From Epiperipatus broadwayi (taxonomy: Eukaryota; Onychophora; Udeonychophora; Euonychophora; Peripatidae), in contig JAQFVV010000021.1 in assembly GCA_028023455.1 (NCBI GenBank), forward strand, positions 7,282,853-7,346,852: 64,000 bases of DNA. The letters are read 5' to 3'. Under the pieces are notes generated by a model that saw nothing but the letters and a program-made list of their open reading frames with translations, did no database searches and had not been told where the DNA came from. How positions within the stretch are numbered: position 1 is the first letter of the stretch; every line of letters begins with the position of its first letter. Of the stretch, positions 45,172-55,880 are shown piece by piece. Both the position numbers and the translations under genes were made by a program.

Positions 45172-46915
45172 GTTTATAAAACTTCGCACTATATAAAATA
45201 ATTGATTTAATTATTTATTGTAAAATTTTATCATCATATATATATATATTGATATTTTTTTTTCATACCAGCCTATATAGAAGTCTTAAAGCAAGAACAT
45301 CGTACTACTAATTACATATTAATAGTCAGTATTTACCTGTATGAAGCTTATCTAGATATCAATTGCAAAAAAAAAAAAATTAAATAACTCACTGCAGGGA
45401 AAATGTTTATTTTACACCCATCCACAAAAGAATAGTGAAGAAAGTTTACTAATACCCGTTTACTGACCAACATGGACTGGTTGGCCAATAAGATACTATA
45501 ACCGAGTAAAAATGTAATCAATCTTTTATTAATTTGTTTTGTGGAATGAAATATATTTTTAATATTTATCTAATATCAAGAATATTAATAGTTTTTTTTT
45601 TTTTACGAAATAAAATTTAAAACTGATGAGTTTACACAACTTTTGAATCATTAATTACTTTTTCTTAAATTATCTTTTTGTAAAAATAGCAAAACAATTA
45701 ATTTTTTTTCTTTAAATTTTTTTTCTTAAAATAATATATTATTTTTCTTAAAATAATATAATCAATTCATTATTAGAATGATTAAATTGCTTTTTCATCT
45801 AAAAATAGCAACAAAAAAAAGAAAGATCGCTTTCAGACTTATAAGCAAATTATGTATTAGGTATTTAGTACATAATTTAATAATTAAGACGTAATTATAA
45901 TTATTATTTGTTTCGATTGTGATTTAAAAATAGCTTATGAACATATTTCATTTAAACAATCTCATAATTTAATGGATTTTATCTTTTGTTATAGCTTACA
46001 AAAAAATAATAATAATGTAAATCCATAGTGATTCTAATAATATATATTAAATGGAATTTAAATTTTTGTAGAAAGAGTATATATATGTGTGTAAAAATGT
46101 GTACTTATGTTAAATTTCTATTTTACAGTTGTGCTGCATTTGTAAGTTTCATAGTTATTAAAAACCAGGAGTTCAATCTTAAATTCGGAAGCAAGATTTC
46201 TTCATACCCAGTCAAAATTTGAGCTATGAGTGTTTACCCGCCAGAAAACTATTTTTACACTCATGTGTCACATATGTGTTTTGTGTTTATGGTAAATATA
46301 TGAAAAAGTAAATGATAAAAAGATAAAATAGCTTTTGCTTTTTAGTTTTTTTAATTAAAACTAGACCATAGCTTAGTTAAGGAAAAATCTGTATTTTTCT
46401 GCCTTTCCACTTTTTAGTTTTAAGCAATCAGAGTTTAAATGTTTTTCCACTTTCTCTTTACTCTGTTCCTAAAAATAGATAAGTACCCATTTGTTGAGTA
46501 ATTGTGCATATTTAGCTGAGTTGGCTATGAATTAGTCATATGAAAAGAATTCTAAACTCTCTTGAAAACAATTGATAATTTGAATCCAGATCATAGGCAA
46601 GACAGGTGGATGCACTATTTCTGCACTGTAAAGAATTTATATAATAAAATAAGTGTTTTTGTCATTTCTTACTGAAAGCCTTTATTTTACCTTTTTAAAG
46701 ATTCAGCAATTTACTAAAAAATACACATTTATTTTGTTGGTATTATTCTAACATTTTTAGTTATAGTAAATTATTATTATAAAGATTCACATTCAAATTA
46801 TAACAAATGAGAGATACATTGTTACTGATGAAGATTCAGAGAAGTTGTTATACTTCAAATTCTCACATATATAAAAGTATATGGTTCGACAAAATATTCT
46901 TACATCAGCTTGAGT
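45172..46915. other. AT-rich interval, nothing recognised
   Basis: No protein-like ORF, no family landmark. Confidence 0.5.
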
Positions 46916-46919
46916 ATTA

Positions 46920-47385
46920 AGCTAAAAGTAATATTTTTTTTAGCTTAATATGATAATGAGTAATTTATTTATATAGCACTATGTTTTAATCTATAACAAT
47001 CATTAGTGATCACCCCCTACACATGCATTGTAAACTAATAAACACTTTTGAGAAATACTCTACTTTCCAAACTACAAGATAAAGACTTTTGAAAAGATAG
47101 AATGAATTCACTCTAACTTTTTGACCTAAATGTATATGTACAGTCAAATCTTAAGTACTTGGAAATGAGAGTGTGAAAGTATTAATCAATCACTTTGAAT
47201 TCCATTTGCTATGTTTTTACATGGATGTCTACAATTTTTTTACAAGTTACAGCACAATCAGTATTAGATGTAATATTAAACACACACACATATATAGCAC
47301 TATATTTTAGTCTGTAACAATTGTTAAGGATCATACACTGCACAGTACATGTGTAGTGAGTGATCCCTAATGATTTTTGCTTAAT
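46920..47385 (+). repeat. Imperfect direct repeats
   Basis: 'tatatagcactatgttttaa' near 46970 recurs as 'tatatagcactatattttag' near 47290, each followed by TAACAAT and a GATC-containing block. The region 47180-47280 ('ttaatcaatcacttt', 'cagtattagatgtaatatta') is also found at 24765-24870, so a dispersed repeat is present. Confidence 0.6.
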
Positions 47386-47599
47386 ATAATAAATAAGTAA
47401 AATGCTATTAATTTCTAAATCAATAGTTTTCAGCTTAATGCTACCTATTTTAATTAATAGTTGCCTAGTTATATTATAGCAGAAGTAATTCACGGATGCA
47501 TTTAATATTTATATAAAAGTTTTACCACATTACCCCACACTATTTTTCTTATCAAAAAGTAAATGAGTAACCAAAATAGTATTTCTGTGAAAGTTTGTG

Positions 47600-48130
47600 A
47601 TGATGATGTCATAGATGTAATTATAGTTAAACTTTTCAAATACATTCAAATGTGAGTAATAGCACACAAAGTAGTATATAGCACAACATTTTAAGTGGTA
47701 TTATTTTCTTTTTTTTCAGGTTATGTCAGTCTGAACAGTGACAGTACATGTGAAGGAATCAAATCTAAGCCATTTGATTCAAAAATATTGAATTAAAGGC
47801 TATTCTCTAACAAATTATGTTACTCTGTTAGAACAGCCTACTTGATTAGAGTCCGCCTTAAATTCAGCATTCAGTAATTGAAAATCAAAAAGAACCAAAG
47901 TTCATGTTTTTTGCTAATATTGTTACTGATCAGTTTAATTGATTAGAGCATTGTTTAAATTTAATATTTACAAATCTAAAGATTGCAAAACTCTGGTTCT
48001 GTTGCTACAATTGTCACTAAAACTTGAAAAACCTGTAGAAAAGAGAAGTTGTAATCAAAATGTATGATATATTAATCCCTGTGCTATTACTATTAAATGA
48101 GTGCATTTGAAAAGTTTAAATAATGTTTGA
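47600..48130. repeat. Foldback element of about 530 bp
   Basis: Left arm near 47625-47760 ('aaacttttcaaatacatt', 'gagtaatagcaca', 'ttttttcaggtta') matches inverted right arm near 48000-48125 ('aacctgtagaaaaga', 'tgtgctattact', 'catttgaaaagttt'). The inner 150 bp shows further partial self-complementarity. Confidence 0.75.
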
Positions 48131-48660
48131 CTTTTTCTAAAAAAACACTTAATGATTAATATTAGATGATGGAAAAAGTTTAACATATGTTTATAAAAAC
48201 AAACAAAATATTTTTAAATATGTAAAGAATTATTACAAATGCACTAAGATTATTAGAAATAAATAATAGAAGTAATTTTACTAATCTCATAATGCTAAAT
48301 TTAAAGTATAATTATTTTTTTATTTAAAAATAATCCTGAAATATTTAGGAAATTGAGATATTTAAATTTTTATACATATGAACTATTGACAGTTCTTATA
48401 AAATCTGGGGTAATAACTAATCACAATTTAACATTTGATTTAAAGGCAGATATGAATGAATCTACTAGATAGGATATGTTTGCAATGCCCATTTTTAATT
48501 GGTTGTTTGCCTGATTATATCATAGCTTAAATTTAACCAAAAAAAATATATTAAAAAATCATGTTGACATCAATATTTACATTAAAAAGGCTATAAAAAT
48601 CTTATCTATGTAGCTATCCATATATATTTAAATTTAATATTTTTAATGATTAATATAAAT
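48131..48660. other. AT-rich interval, nothing recognised
   Basis: No feature supported. Confidence 0.5.
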
Positions 48661-48699
48661 GTAAATTAATTAGCATATATATATATATTTCATATTATA

Positions 48700-48815
48700 T
48701 ATATATATATATATATCATCTTTATTGTTAAAAAGAAGTTGCCTTGGCAACAGTTTGAAATTGTTGATTGTTATTGATATTGGGATTGCCTAAATGTTGA
48801 TTGGCTTTTAATAAT
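48700..48815 (+). mobile_element. FB-C half copy
   Basis: Right arm only: GTTGCCTTGGCAACAGTTTG, then 'attgttattgatattggg', 'aatgttgattggct'. Preceded by (AT)n and followed by (GATA)n. Confidence 0.8.
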
Positions 48816-48862
48816 AGATAGATAAATAGATAAATATAGATTAATAGATAGATGGATGGATG

Positions 48863-48902
<40 letters not shown>
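48815..48902. repeat. (GATA)n / (GATG)n microsatellite
   Basis: GATA tetranucleotides with a short GATG block near 48852-48866. Confidence 0.97.
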
Positions 48903-48903
<1 letters not shown>

Positions 48904-49079
48904 TAATTTAAGTATCAAAATATAGTAAATTTACACAGAAAGCAACATATTAAGTATTCTTTGCAAAATCATATAATATATACCAAGAAAACATCACATG
49001 ATACTCTATTTATATTTAACATACAATTTTTGAAGTAGAAATTCAATCTATTTATTTTATTCAACATTTATTATAATCT

Positions 49080-49146
49080 TGAGTAACCAGTTTTCATAGG
49101 TGTGATGATGTTAATATAACATCATCCAGAATCTTTTGGTTACTCA
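49080..49146. repeat. Short hairpin repeat
   Basis: 'gagtaacca' / 'tggttactc' at the ends and 'gatgatgttaatataacatc' inside form a nested palindrome. Confidence 0.7.
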
Positions 49147-49579
49147 TGTAATAATAGATGATTATGCAAGAAAGTAAATAGAATAAATTTATATTCTTAA
49201 AAGCAAATCAGGCAATCATACAAGTATTAAACACATACCACAAAATCTTACATACAAACCTAGTTTCTTATCCCTAGAATATTCTGTTTCTTGCTTTATT
49301 AATTCAATATTAGCTAATCCCTTAAAATCTAAATCATTTTATTTTTCTACACTTTTCTTCTTTAACCTATAGTAAACCTTTACATTTTTTTTATAATTCA
49401 TCAGCCCTTATGTACATGTCTAATCCAATTTCTTTTCTACCTTATAACTTTATTCATAATTATATGTACTTCATTCATTCTAATAAATTTTAGTGAACTT
49501 GTAAATCATTTTACAGCTGACCAAATATATGATTCTGAGAATATGAACCTATTCATAGAACAAACCATTTGGAATTATT

Positions 49580-49780
49580 AACAAGGTGATTCTCAAGCTA
49601 GATTTCCAAAGAATTATTAAAACAAACTTATAAATAATGCCTACGTTTTATAAATCAATATCAATCTAATTTGTCAGAGAAAAAATAAACAAAAATAGAT
49701 TTCATTCCTAGAATAAAAGACAGGCATTATTTACAAGTTCATTTAAATAATTCTTTGGCACACTTGCTTGTGAATTATCT
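49580..49780. repeat. Foldback element
   Basis: 'ccaaagaattattaaaac' and 'aataatgcct' at 49605-49645 are inverted at 49718-49760 ('aggcattattt', 'aaataattctttgg'). Confidence 0.85.
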
Positions 49781-50570
49781 TAGTAATATATTTTGACATG
49801 TTTGTTTGGTCCATGAATAAGTGTCATTCATTTTTAAGGAACTATGTTCTCAATAAAACTATTCTTTCAAAAATAGATATTTATTCTATTGTTCTAATGC
49901 AGTACTAATTATTATAACTGAAAGTCATCTGAAACCCTCTATTAATATGAGCCATTTTCCAATATCCATCACAAAGATATGAATTATAATACTATCATCC
50001 AGGGACCATTCATGCCTCCCATAACTTAGGATAGTAGTAGATTCACAGACCCCAGAAATCAAGTTCCATGGATCATTGTTCCTGCTTTAGTGACTCCAGT
50101 GGTCATACTTGTTAAAAACATCTGGACAATTAATTATTCAATTATATTTTTTATTCTCAAGCTTATAACAAGTAGCTTTGCAATAGTTTAAAGTAAATAA
50201 ATATTTGCTTTGAAGGAGTCATGTGATATTTTGTTAACATAAAATTGTCTTTCCAATAAATCATTTCGATTCTCTTCCAAAATGACATCTTTAAAGCATT
50301 CAATTTTTTTCTCCCAACTCTTTAATTTCCTGATTTTTTCTTAATATTTATCTTTTTTTAAAATTTATGTTCAGTGATCCACCTATTCTTATACTATAAC
50401 TTTGGTCATCCATATTTGAGCAAACAACTTTCTTAATATTATACATAAGAATTCTTGAGCTGCTGAGTCTAAATACATTTCTATCATATTTATCCCTTGC
50501 TTCATCTTTAGATGCATTTATTTTTAACTCAATTTTTTTACAAATTTCAAATTGCTTAATATAAACCAAG
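49781..50570. other. AT-rich interval, nothing recognised
   Basis: An 82-codon minus frame at 50348-50596 overlaps SINE-H and is not convincing as a gene. Confidence 0.5.
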
Positions 50571-50575
50571 AACTG

Positions 50576-50745
50576 GAAGATGATGATCTGGACCAACTGA
50601 TGAGTGCTGGTTTAGCATGAAATACATACATTGGAGGTCATTTATCTTTTTTGCTTGTATGTGGTAGTATGAATCAGTTGTATAAGATGGAGTGGATTGC
50701 TAAAGGGAGTTCAGTCTATATTTAACCCTCTAATTAAATAAACTA
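50576..50745 (+). mobile_element. SINE-H copy with best-preserved ribozyme
   Basis: The ribozyme (50582-50642, listed separately) is followed by 'tttatcttttttgcttg', a region matching the A-box area ('gtatgaatcagttgtataag') and a decayed B box (GGGAGTTCAG). The same order is found in copies 1, 2 and 60775-61030. Confidence 0.8.
50582..50642 (+). ncRNA. Candidate type-I hammerhead ribozyme
   Basis: Core 1 CTGATGA at 50597-50603. Stem II GTGCT (50604-50608) / AGCAT (50614-50618) with loop GGTTT gives 5 bp, the first a G-U wobble. Core 2 GAAA at 50619-50622. A short helix III region follows (50623-50629). The expected cleavage base is A50630. Helix I inner: CCAA (50593-50596) with TTGG (50631-50634). 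Helix I outer: GATGATC (50582-50588) with GGTCATT (50636-50642), 7 bp including two G-U. The unpaired TGGA opposite A50635 forms an internal loop of the kind that can contact loop II. Base 16.1 here is C instead of U; the other copies have U. This copy is therefore likely impaired while the family consensus looks competent. Confidence 0.7.
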
Positions 50746-51447
50746 CCTTTGAAATTTTGTTTTTGCTGATTGCAACCCTTACCACGTCAAGATCAAATTG
50801 GATGCAACAGCATTTCTTTCTCAATTTCTATCTTCATTCTTATTAGTACAACTCTCATTTAATAATTTAGGTAAATAAATAGCAAAAATTCTTATTCTGT
50901 AATATTTTTCATTTATATAAAAAAAATTATAATAGTCATTTCATTCCTTTAATATAAAAAGTTCTCATAACACTGGTTAATAATCCTCCACCCATATCAT
51001 GTTCTGAGATTCAAACTTAACTGGATTGCCTTGAAATATTTTCAAGTTCCAATATGCACTTAAATTATTTTTCTATTTGGTAGAGATTCTTTAGCAAACT
51101 TAGATGAACTCACCTAGAAGATTAAAACTTTTAGGTTGATCTGAAAGACATACATAAGGCTGATGCACTGATTGTAAAAATAAATAAAAATGATTATAAT
51201 GCAATACAAACTAAAGTACTAGAGGAGAAGATGTAATGTCCTTATGGGTTCTGCATCCATGATATTTTTTTTCAATCTATAATCCCTCTTCACAAACATG
51301 ATCATTTATCCAATTTTCTCATCCAAAGGTTAATATTTACAGTAGATGCTATAGAAGTTGTAAACAGAATTAGAGACTATTCGTTTATTAATAATTGTAT
51401 TAGTTATTTATTAGATTAGAAATTAGCCAATAATGAATAATATTTCT

Positions 51448-51746
51448 AACAAGGCAAAACTTTCCATACAGTAGTGCCACCCTGTGCCAACCAGAGTAAT
51501 CAATGAATGCCAGAAGGCTTGTGCATAAAATCCCTATCTGGTGCCTACTCATCCAATATCCCCAAACTAGTTTCTGGCTTGTGGCCTTTGTCAGTGAGGA
51601 GCTTTGGATATGAGAGCACTGCACCTAGGCACAAGCCTTCTGGCATTTTTGATTACTCTCATTGGCACATGGTGGCACTACTGTATGGAGAGTTTTGCCT
51701 TGTTTATAAACAATGATGTGTTAGTATAGGAGATGGTGCTCATGTG
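51448..51746. mobile_element. FB-A foldback, 15-bp TSD, with a paralogous empty site
   Basis: ATGAATAATATTTCT flanks at 51433-51447 and 51747-51761. Arm ends 'ggcaaaactttccatac' and 'tatggagagttttgcct', with a tail (gtatagg agatggtgctcat) on the right. The same flanking sequence without the element occurs at about 52405-52460, confirming the boundaries. Confidence 0.92.
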
Positions 51747-51869
51747 ATGAATAATATTTCTGTAGTGTAACATTCACTACACCTCTCTCACACAAATTAG
51801 GGAATGGATTTTATTTGTTTTTAACATCTTGTGAGAATGTATGATCATAAGCATATAACTGAAGACATG

Positions 51870-51995
51870 CAAAAAGATCTATGCTCCCCAATATGTACAT
51901 TTCATGCTGAACTGGCCCTCATCAGTTGGCACAGATCACATTCTCTTACCCATATTTTTATTATTATTTGGTATATATATATAGCAAATGCTGCT
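51870..51995 (-). mobile_element. SINE-H fragment
   Basis: Reverse-strand copy of the ribozyme and its upstream part. It stops right after helix I, so the pol III-like half is missing. It lies 110 bp from the FB-A copy above. Confidence 0.75.
51876..51937 (-). ncRNA. Candidate hammerhead ribozyme, minus strand
   Basis: On the minus strand: CTGATGA (51919-51925), GAAA (51900-51903), UH cleavage dinucleotide TA, and helix I inner CCAA/TTGG (51926-51929 with 51888-51891). The outer helix I is an 8-bp pairing of GATCTGTG (51930-51937) with CATAGATC (51876-51883). Helix III ATG/CAT is possible. Both cores are intact, but stem II (GGGCC/AGCAT) is weakened to two or three pairs. Confidence 0.6.
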
Positions 51996-52234
51996 CTCAA
52001 AACTTTACAACAAATTACTTAATGAAAATACATTAATGTTTATATTGCGCTAAAATGCAGAAAACGTGAAGCTTTAATAATAAACAAAATATAAAGATTA
52101 AGTGCTTTCAAGAATGTTTAGTTCCCACAATCATAGCATATAATGAAAGTGCTGGTAAAACGTTATGTATAAACTTAGTGTATGCAAATTTATGCAATGT
52201 ATTTAAATGGCCTATTTTTTAGAAATAGAAAAAC

Positions 52235-52373
52235 AGGATTCCTTCCGACTGATGGCGTTGGCATCATCTGCTATCAAGTATGCTTCTTTTACCTTATGTT
52301 TTAAATTGTTCCACTCCATGCAAAGTATTTCTGCCGATGCAGGTTCAAACGCATGGCCAGTAGACCTTTGGTG
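52235..52373 (-). other. Possible protein-coding exon (host gene), tentative
   Basis: The minus strand has a good acceptor (TATTTTTACAG before 52373) and then an open frame: HQRSTGHAFEPASAEILC, then MEWNNLKHKVKEAYLIADDA, then NAISRKESC, with a possible GT donor after 52235. Base composition is clearly less AT-rich than its surroundings. The WxxLKxKVxEAxxIAxxANAIS pattern reminds me of the coiled segment after the motor/FHA region in kinesin-3 proteins; this is from memory and weak. The donor (GTTTTT) is poor. A shadow frame on the plus strand (52207-52401) is less protein-like. Confidence 0.35.
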
Positions 52374-52461
52374 CTGTAAAAATATTATCAATTTTCATTA
52401 GTCCTTCATTAGAATAGAGATTATCTAACAATGAATAATATTTCTGTACTGTAACACGATC

Positions 52462-53355
52462 TTGTGTGAGAATGGTGTTATGAAGGTTAAACTAAAGAAC
52501 TATTATTCATTATAGAATTAGAGCTTTTTTCGTTTTTAATTAATAAAAATAAAATTATATTTATATAAGAAACAATAGTCGTTTTACTTTTTTAAACAAA
52601 AACATTTTCTAAATTAACTTTTTACTTAAAAAAATATTCTTAATCCTTTAAGTAAAAACATATTAGAATTAACTTTTAGAATCATCTGCATATTAAAGAA
52701 AAAAATTTTGTTTAGATTAATTAAAATAGTTTTCTTTCTTTATTGCATTAAAAATGTTATATTTTAATCTAAATCAGATATAAATCAAATGAATTATTTA
52801 TAAAGTAAAGACCTTTTTTATATTTAATTGTAAATAATTTATACTACTTCAAGAAATATTAAAAAATATTATTATTTAATTCATAAATATTTAAGACATT
52901 TCATACTTTACTTTAAATATTTATATATATATTTAAATTTTGTCTGTTCATTTGTACTTTTTATATTTATAAACTTTAAACGTATATTCACTTATACACA
53001 GGATTATGTGTCATGAAACTATTCTCTAGCATGTATATGTACTGTTATTATAATGTAAGTAGTGCAATGTAATAATTAGTAATATTGCAACATATATATA
53101 TATGTGTGTGTGTGCGCGCGTGCAATATTGTAATTCCAATCTTTTTAAACTTTTCTCAGAAAAATGTAATTTAATATAAATAATGCATACAACATGTATA
53201 CTAGGAAAAACTTATTTAATACTTTAAAATAAAAATGGTGTAGTATGCTTGTGGGAGTAAATTACTCTTCACACATGCGCTAGAAAAAATGACATGCATT
53301 CTCTTGTTAAAAAGTGTTTTAAAAGTATAGGCAATCCACCTATGCTTAGAACTTA
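52462..53355. other. AT-rich interval with a TG/CG alternating tract
   Basis: 53092-53125 runs (AT)n, (GT)n then CGCGCG, an alternating purine-pyrimidine stretch. Nothing coding. Confidence 0.5.
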
Positions 53356-53359
53356 TTAT

Positions 53360-53502
<143 letters not shown>

Positions 53503-53584
53503 TAAAAAAGAAACACTGGTTACAATTTGTGATACTTTTATAAAAGAAACTATAGATGGTATTGGATGAATATTAAAATGCTAC

Positions 53585-54260
53585 AATATAAAAACAGTGT
53601 ACTATGTATCAAAAAATTAGTAACATCATAACCAAGCCAAAGATTCAATCACTCATGGAGTTTATGAAATATTATGTGGCCTTTGTAAAGCTTTTTATGT
53701 AGGTATGAGCAATTATCATGTACAGTAATAGAAGAGATGACCATGCTAATGCAGTTAAACAATACTCATCATCATCAACAATCTCACCCCATACTATGGA
53801 TCCAAGTCATAATATTAATTTCTCTAATATCAGGATCATACCCGGATGTGATGCTCTCTACCAATGTAAGATCAGAAAAGCCATTGTGATATGAAATAAA
53901 TCAAAATGTATCAATAAATGTGATAACACATGCAAACTTCCTCTTATTTGGATTTTTTAAATATATATATATATATATATATATAAATTTATTTTTTTAA
54001 AAGGGGGGGGGGGGTTGAAGGGGGGAGAAGGAGTTGGTGGTTATTTTTTTTGTGAGGGTTGGGGGGGTGGTGGTGGGAGAAAAAATATATATATATATAT
54101 ATATATTGTTTCTATTGGTGGAACATTAGCATTATTATAAACCAATATTTACAATACCTCTACAACCATCTTTAAAATATTCTATTTATCACCCATTTGT
54201 TGGCTTGTGTAGCTAAGCCAATACATCAGTATATTAATTATAAAAATCATACGTGGATGG
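53585..54260 (+). pseudogene. Penelope-like C-terminus and 3' tail
   Basis: Same lineage as 2680-3745. In mixed plus frames: GVYEI-CGLCKAFYVGMSN (GIY-YIG core, about 53660-53720), DHANAVKQYSSS, HNINFSNIRIIPGCDALYQCK, then KCINKCDNTCKLPL near 53905-53945. The 3' tail ('attggtggaacattagc', TTGGCTTGTGTAGCTAAGCC) resumes after the G-rich block at 54003-54082. Frameshifted and dead. Confidence 0.75.
54003..54082 (+). repeat. G-rich low-complexity block
   Basis: Runs of 13, 6, 3 and 7 G plus several GGTGG, flanked by (AT)n on both sides and splitting a Penelope-like 3' tail. Compatible with G-quadruplex folding. A sequencing or assembly artefact cannot be excluded. Confidence 0.85.
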
Positions 54261-54579
54261 ACCAACAAAATATAACATTTATATTTATAACTTGGGAAAT
54301 TTTTTGTATCAGTGCAATGATTAATAATATAGAGATTTATGTACATGTAAAATTATGGAAGCAACTACTTATACATGCTAAAAAATTGATGCACACTTTC
54401 CTGTCTATAATTATTTTTAAATGTCCACATATGCTTACAGCTTATTTATTAAGTAAAGCAATATTTTTACTGTGCCTAAATTAGAGTTTGAACTTATTAT
54501 AAACCTGATTTTTAAATTGGCATATTACTTTCACAAGTTCAGTTTATATATATCATAAGAAGAAAGTTCTCATGTTTAT

Positions 54580-54733
54580 CCACTAATGATCCTGAATGTT
54601 AGTAGTTTGTATATATGTAATAATGATAATGATAATAATAATAACAATGATGATGATGACAACAACAGCAACAGCAACAACAATAAGAATTACAATAATG
54701 ATGATGATGATAATAATAATAATAATAATAATA

Positions 54734-54790
<57 letters not shown>

Positions 54791-55295
54791 TAATTTATTT
54801 ACATCTTCATACAGTTTGAAATACACAAACCATTTGTAGATAAAACTAAAAGTGGCAGTATAATAATGATATAAAAGTCATAAAATAACTAGGTTTAAAA
54901 ATTTAGCTTTATCTATAGATAAAATATTTATTTTTAACTTATTATTAATATCAATAGTATTACAAATTTTTGGTAAATGTTATTTCTATTTTACCATAAT
55001 ACCTTGTGCATCTGATTTTCTTTAAACTTAATTTTAGTTATATAATTTGATAAATATAATTTCTCATGTAAAATACTATGTAATAATAATGTCTTTTAAT
55101 TGTTCTTTTTTATAAGTAAAGGGTAATACTTTTCCCAGTTTACATTTTTATATTTAATAATTTTCGTTTCTATGGAGAAGTTATTACTATTTTTCGATAT
55201 TCTTCCTATAGTTTTATGATTCTTTCTTGTACTTTTCTATAGTGTGTTGAAGAAATTATTAGTAACAAAATTTATTCCAATATCATTGTGAGATC

Positions 55296-55337
<42 letters not shown>

Positions 55338-55713
55338 TATATATATATATATATATATATACTAATTTGTATTACAAATTATAGAGTTGTATATGATATA
55401 ACACATTTATTAATATTTATTTTCATCATAACCAACATCATCATCATAGTAATAAAAGGAAGAAGAAGAAAAGGAAGAAAAAGAAGAATTAGAAAAAGAA
55501 GAAGGAGAAGAAGAAGAAGAAATATTAGTAGTAGTTAAAAATGAACATTTTATCTATAGGTAAAGCTAAATTTTTAAACACAGTACAATATATACTATAG
55601 AAAATACTTATTTTATGATTTTTATATCATCATTATACTGCCATTTACTATATATATATATATATCTGCCTATAAATGGTTTGTGTATTTCAAACTGTAT
55701 GAAAATGTAAATA

Positions 55714-55768
<55 letters not shown>

Positions 55769-55802
55769 GCTGCTGCTGCTGCTGCATTGCTGCTACTACT
55801 AT

Positions 55803-55834
<32 letters not shown>

Positions 55835-55880
55835 TACTACTACTACTACTACTACTGTTATTATTATTAGGATAGTAGCA
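54580..55880. repeat. Large inverted repeat with microsatellites in both arms
   Basis: 54795-54930 ('catacagtttgaaatacaca', 'ataatgatataaaagtcata', 'tttagctttatctatagata') is inverted at 55545-55715. Outside this, the left arm has GAT/CAG/AAT/ATT trinucleotides and the right arm ATT/GCT/ACT trinucleotides, also mirror-ordered. The spacer holds (AT)n at 55302-55362 and a GAA-rich patch at 55455-55520. Confidence 0.85.

Noticed and set aside
53092-53125. Z-DNA element of functional interest
   Set aside because: Alternating AT/GT/CG stretch is short and common by chance next to TA microsatellites.
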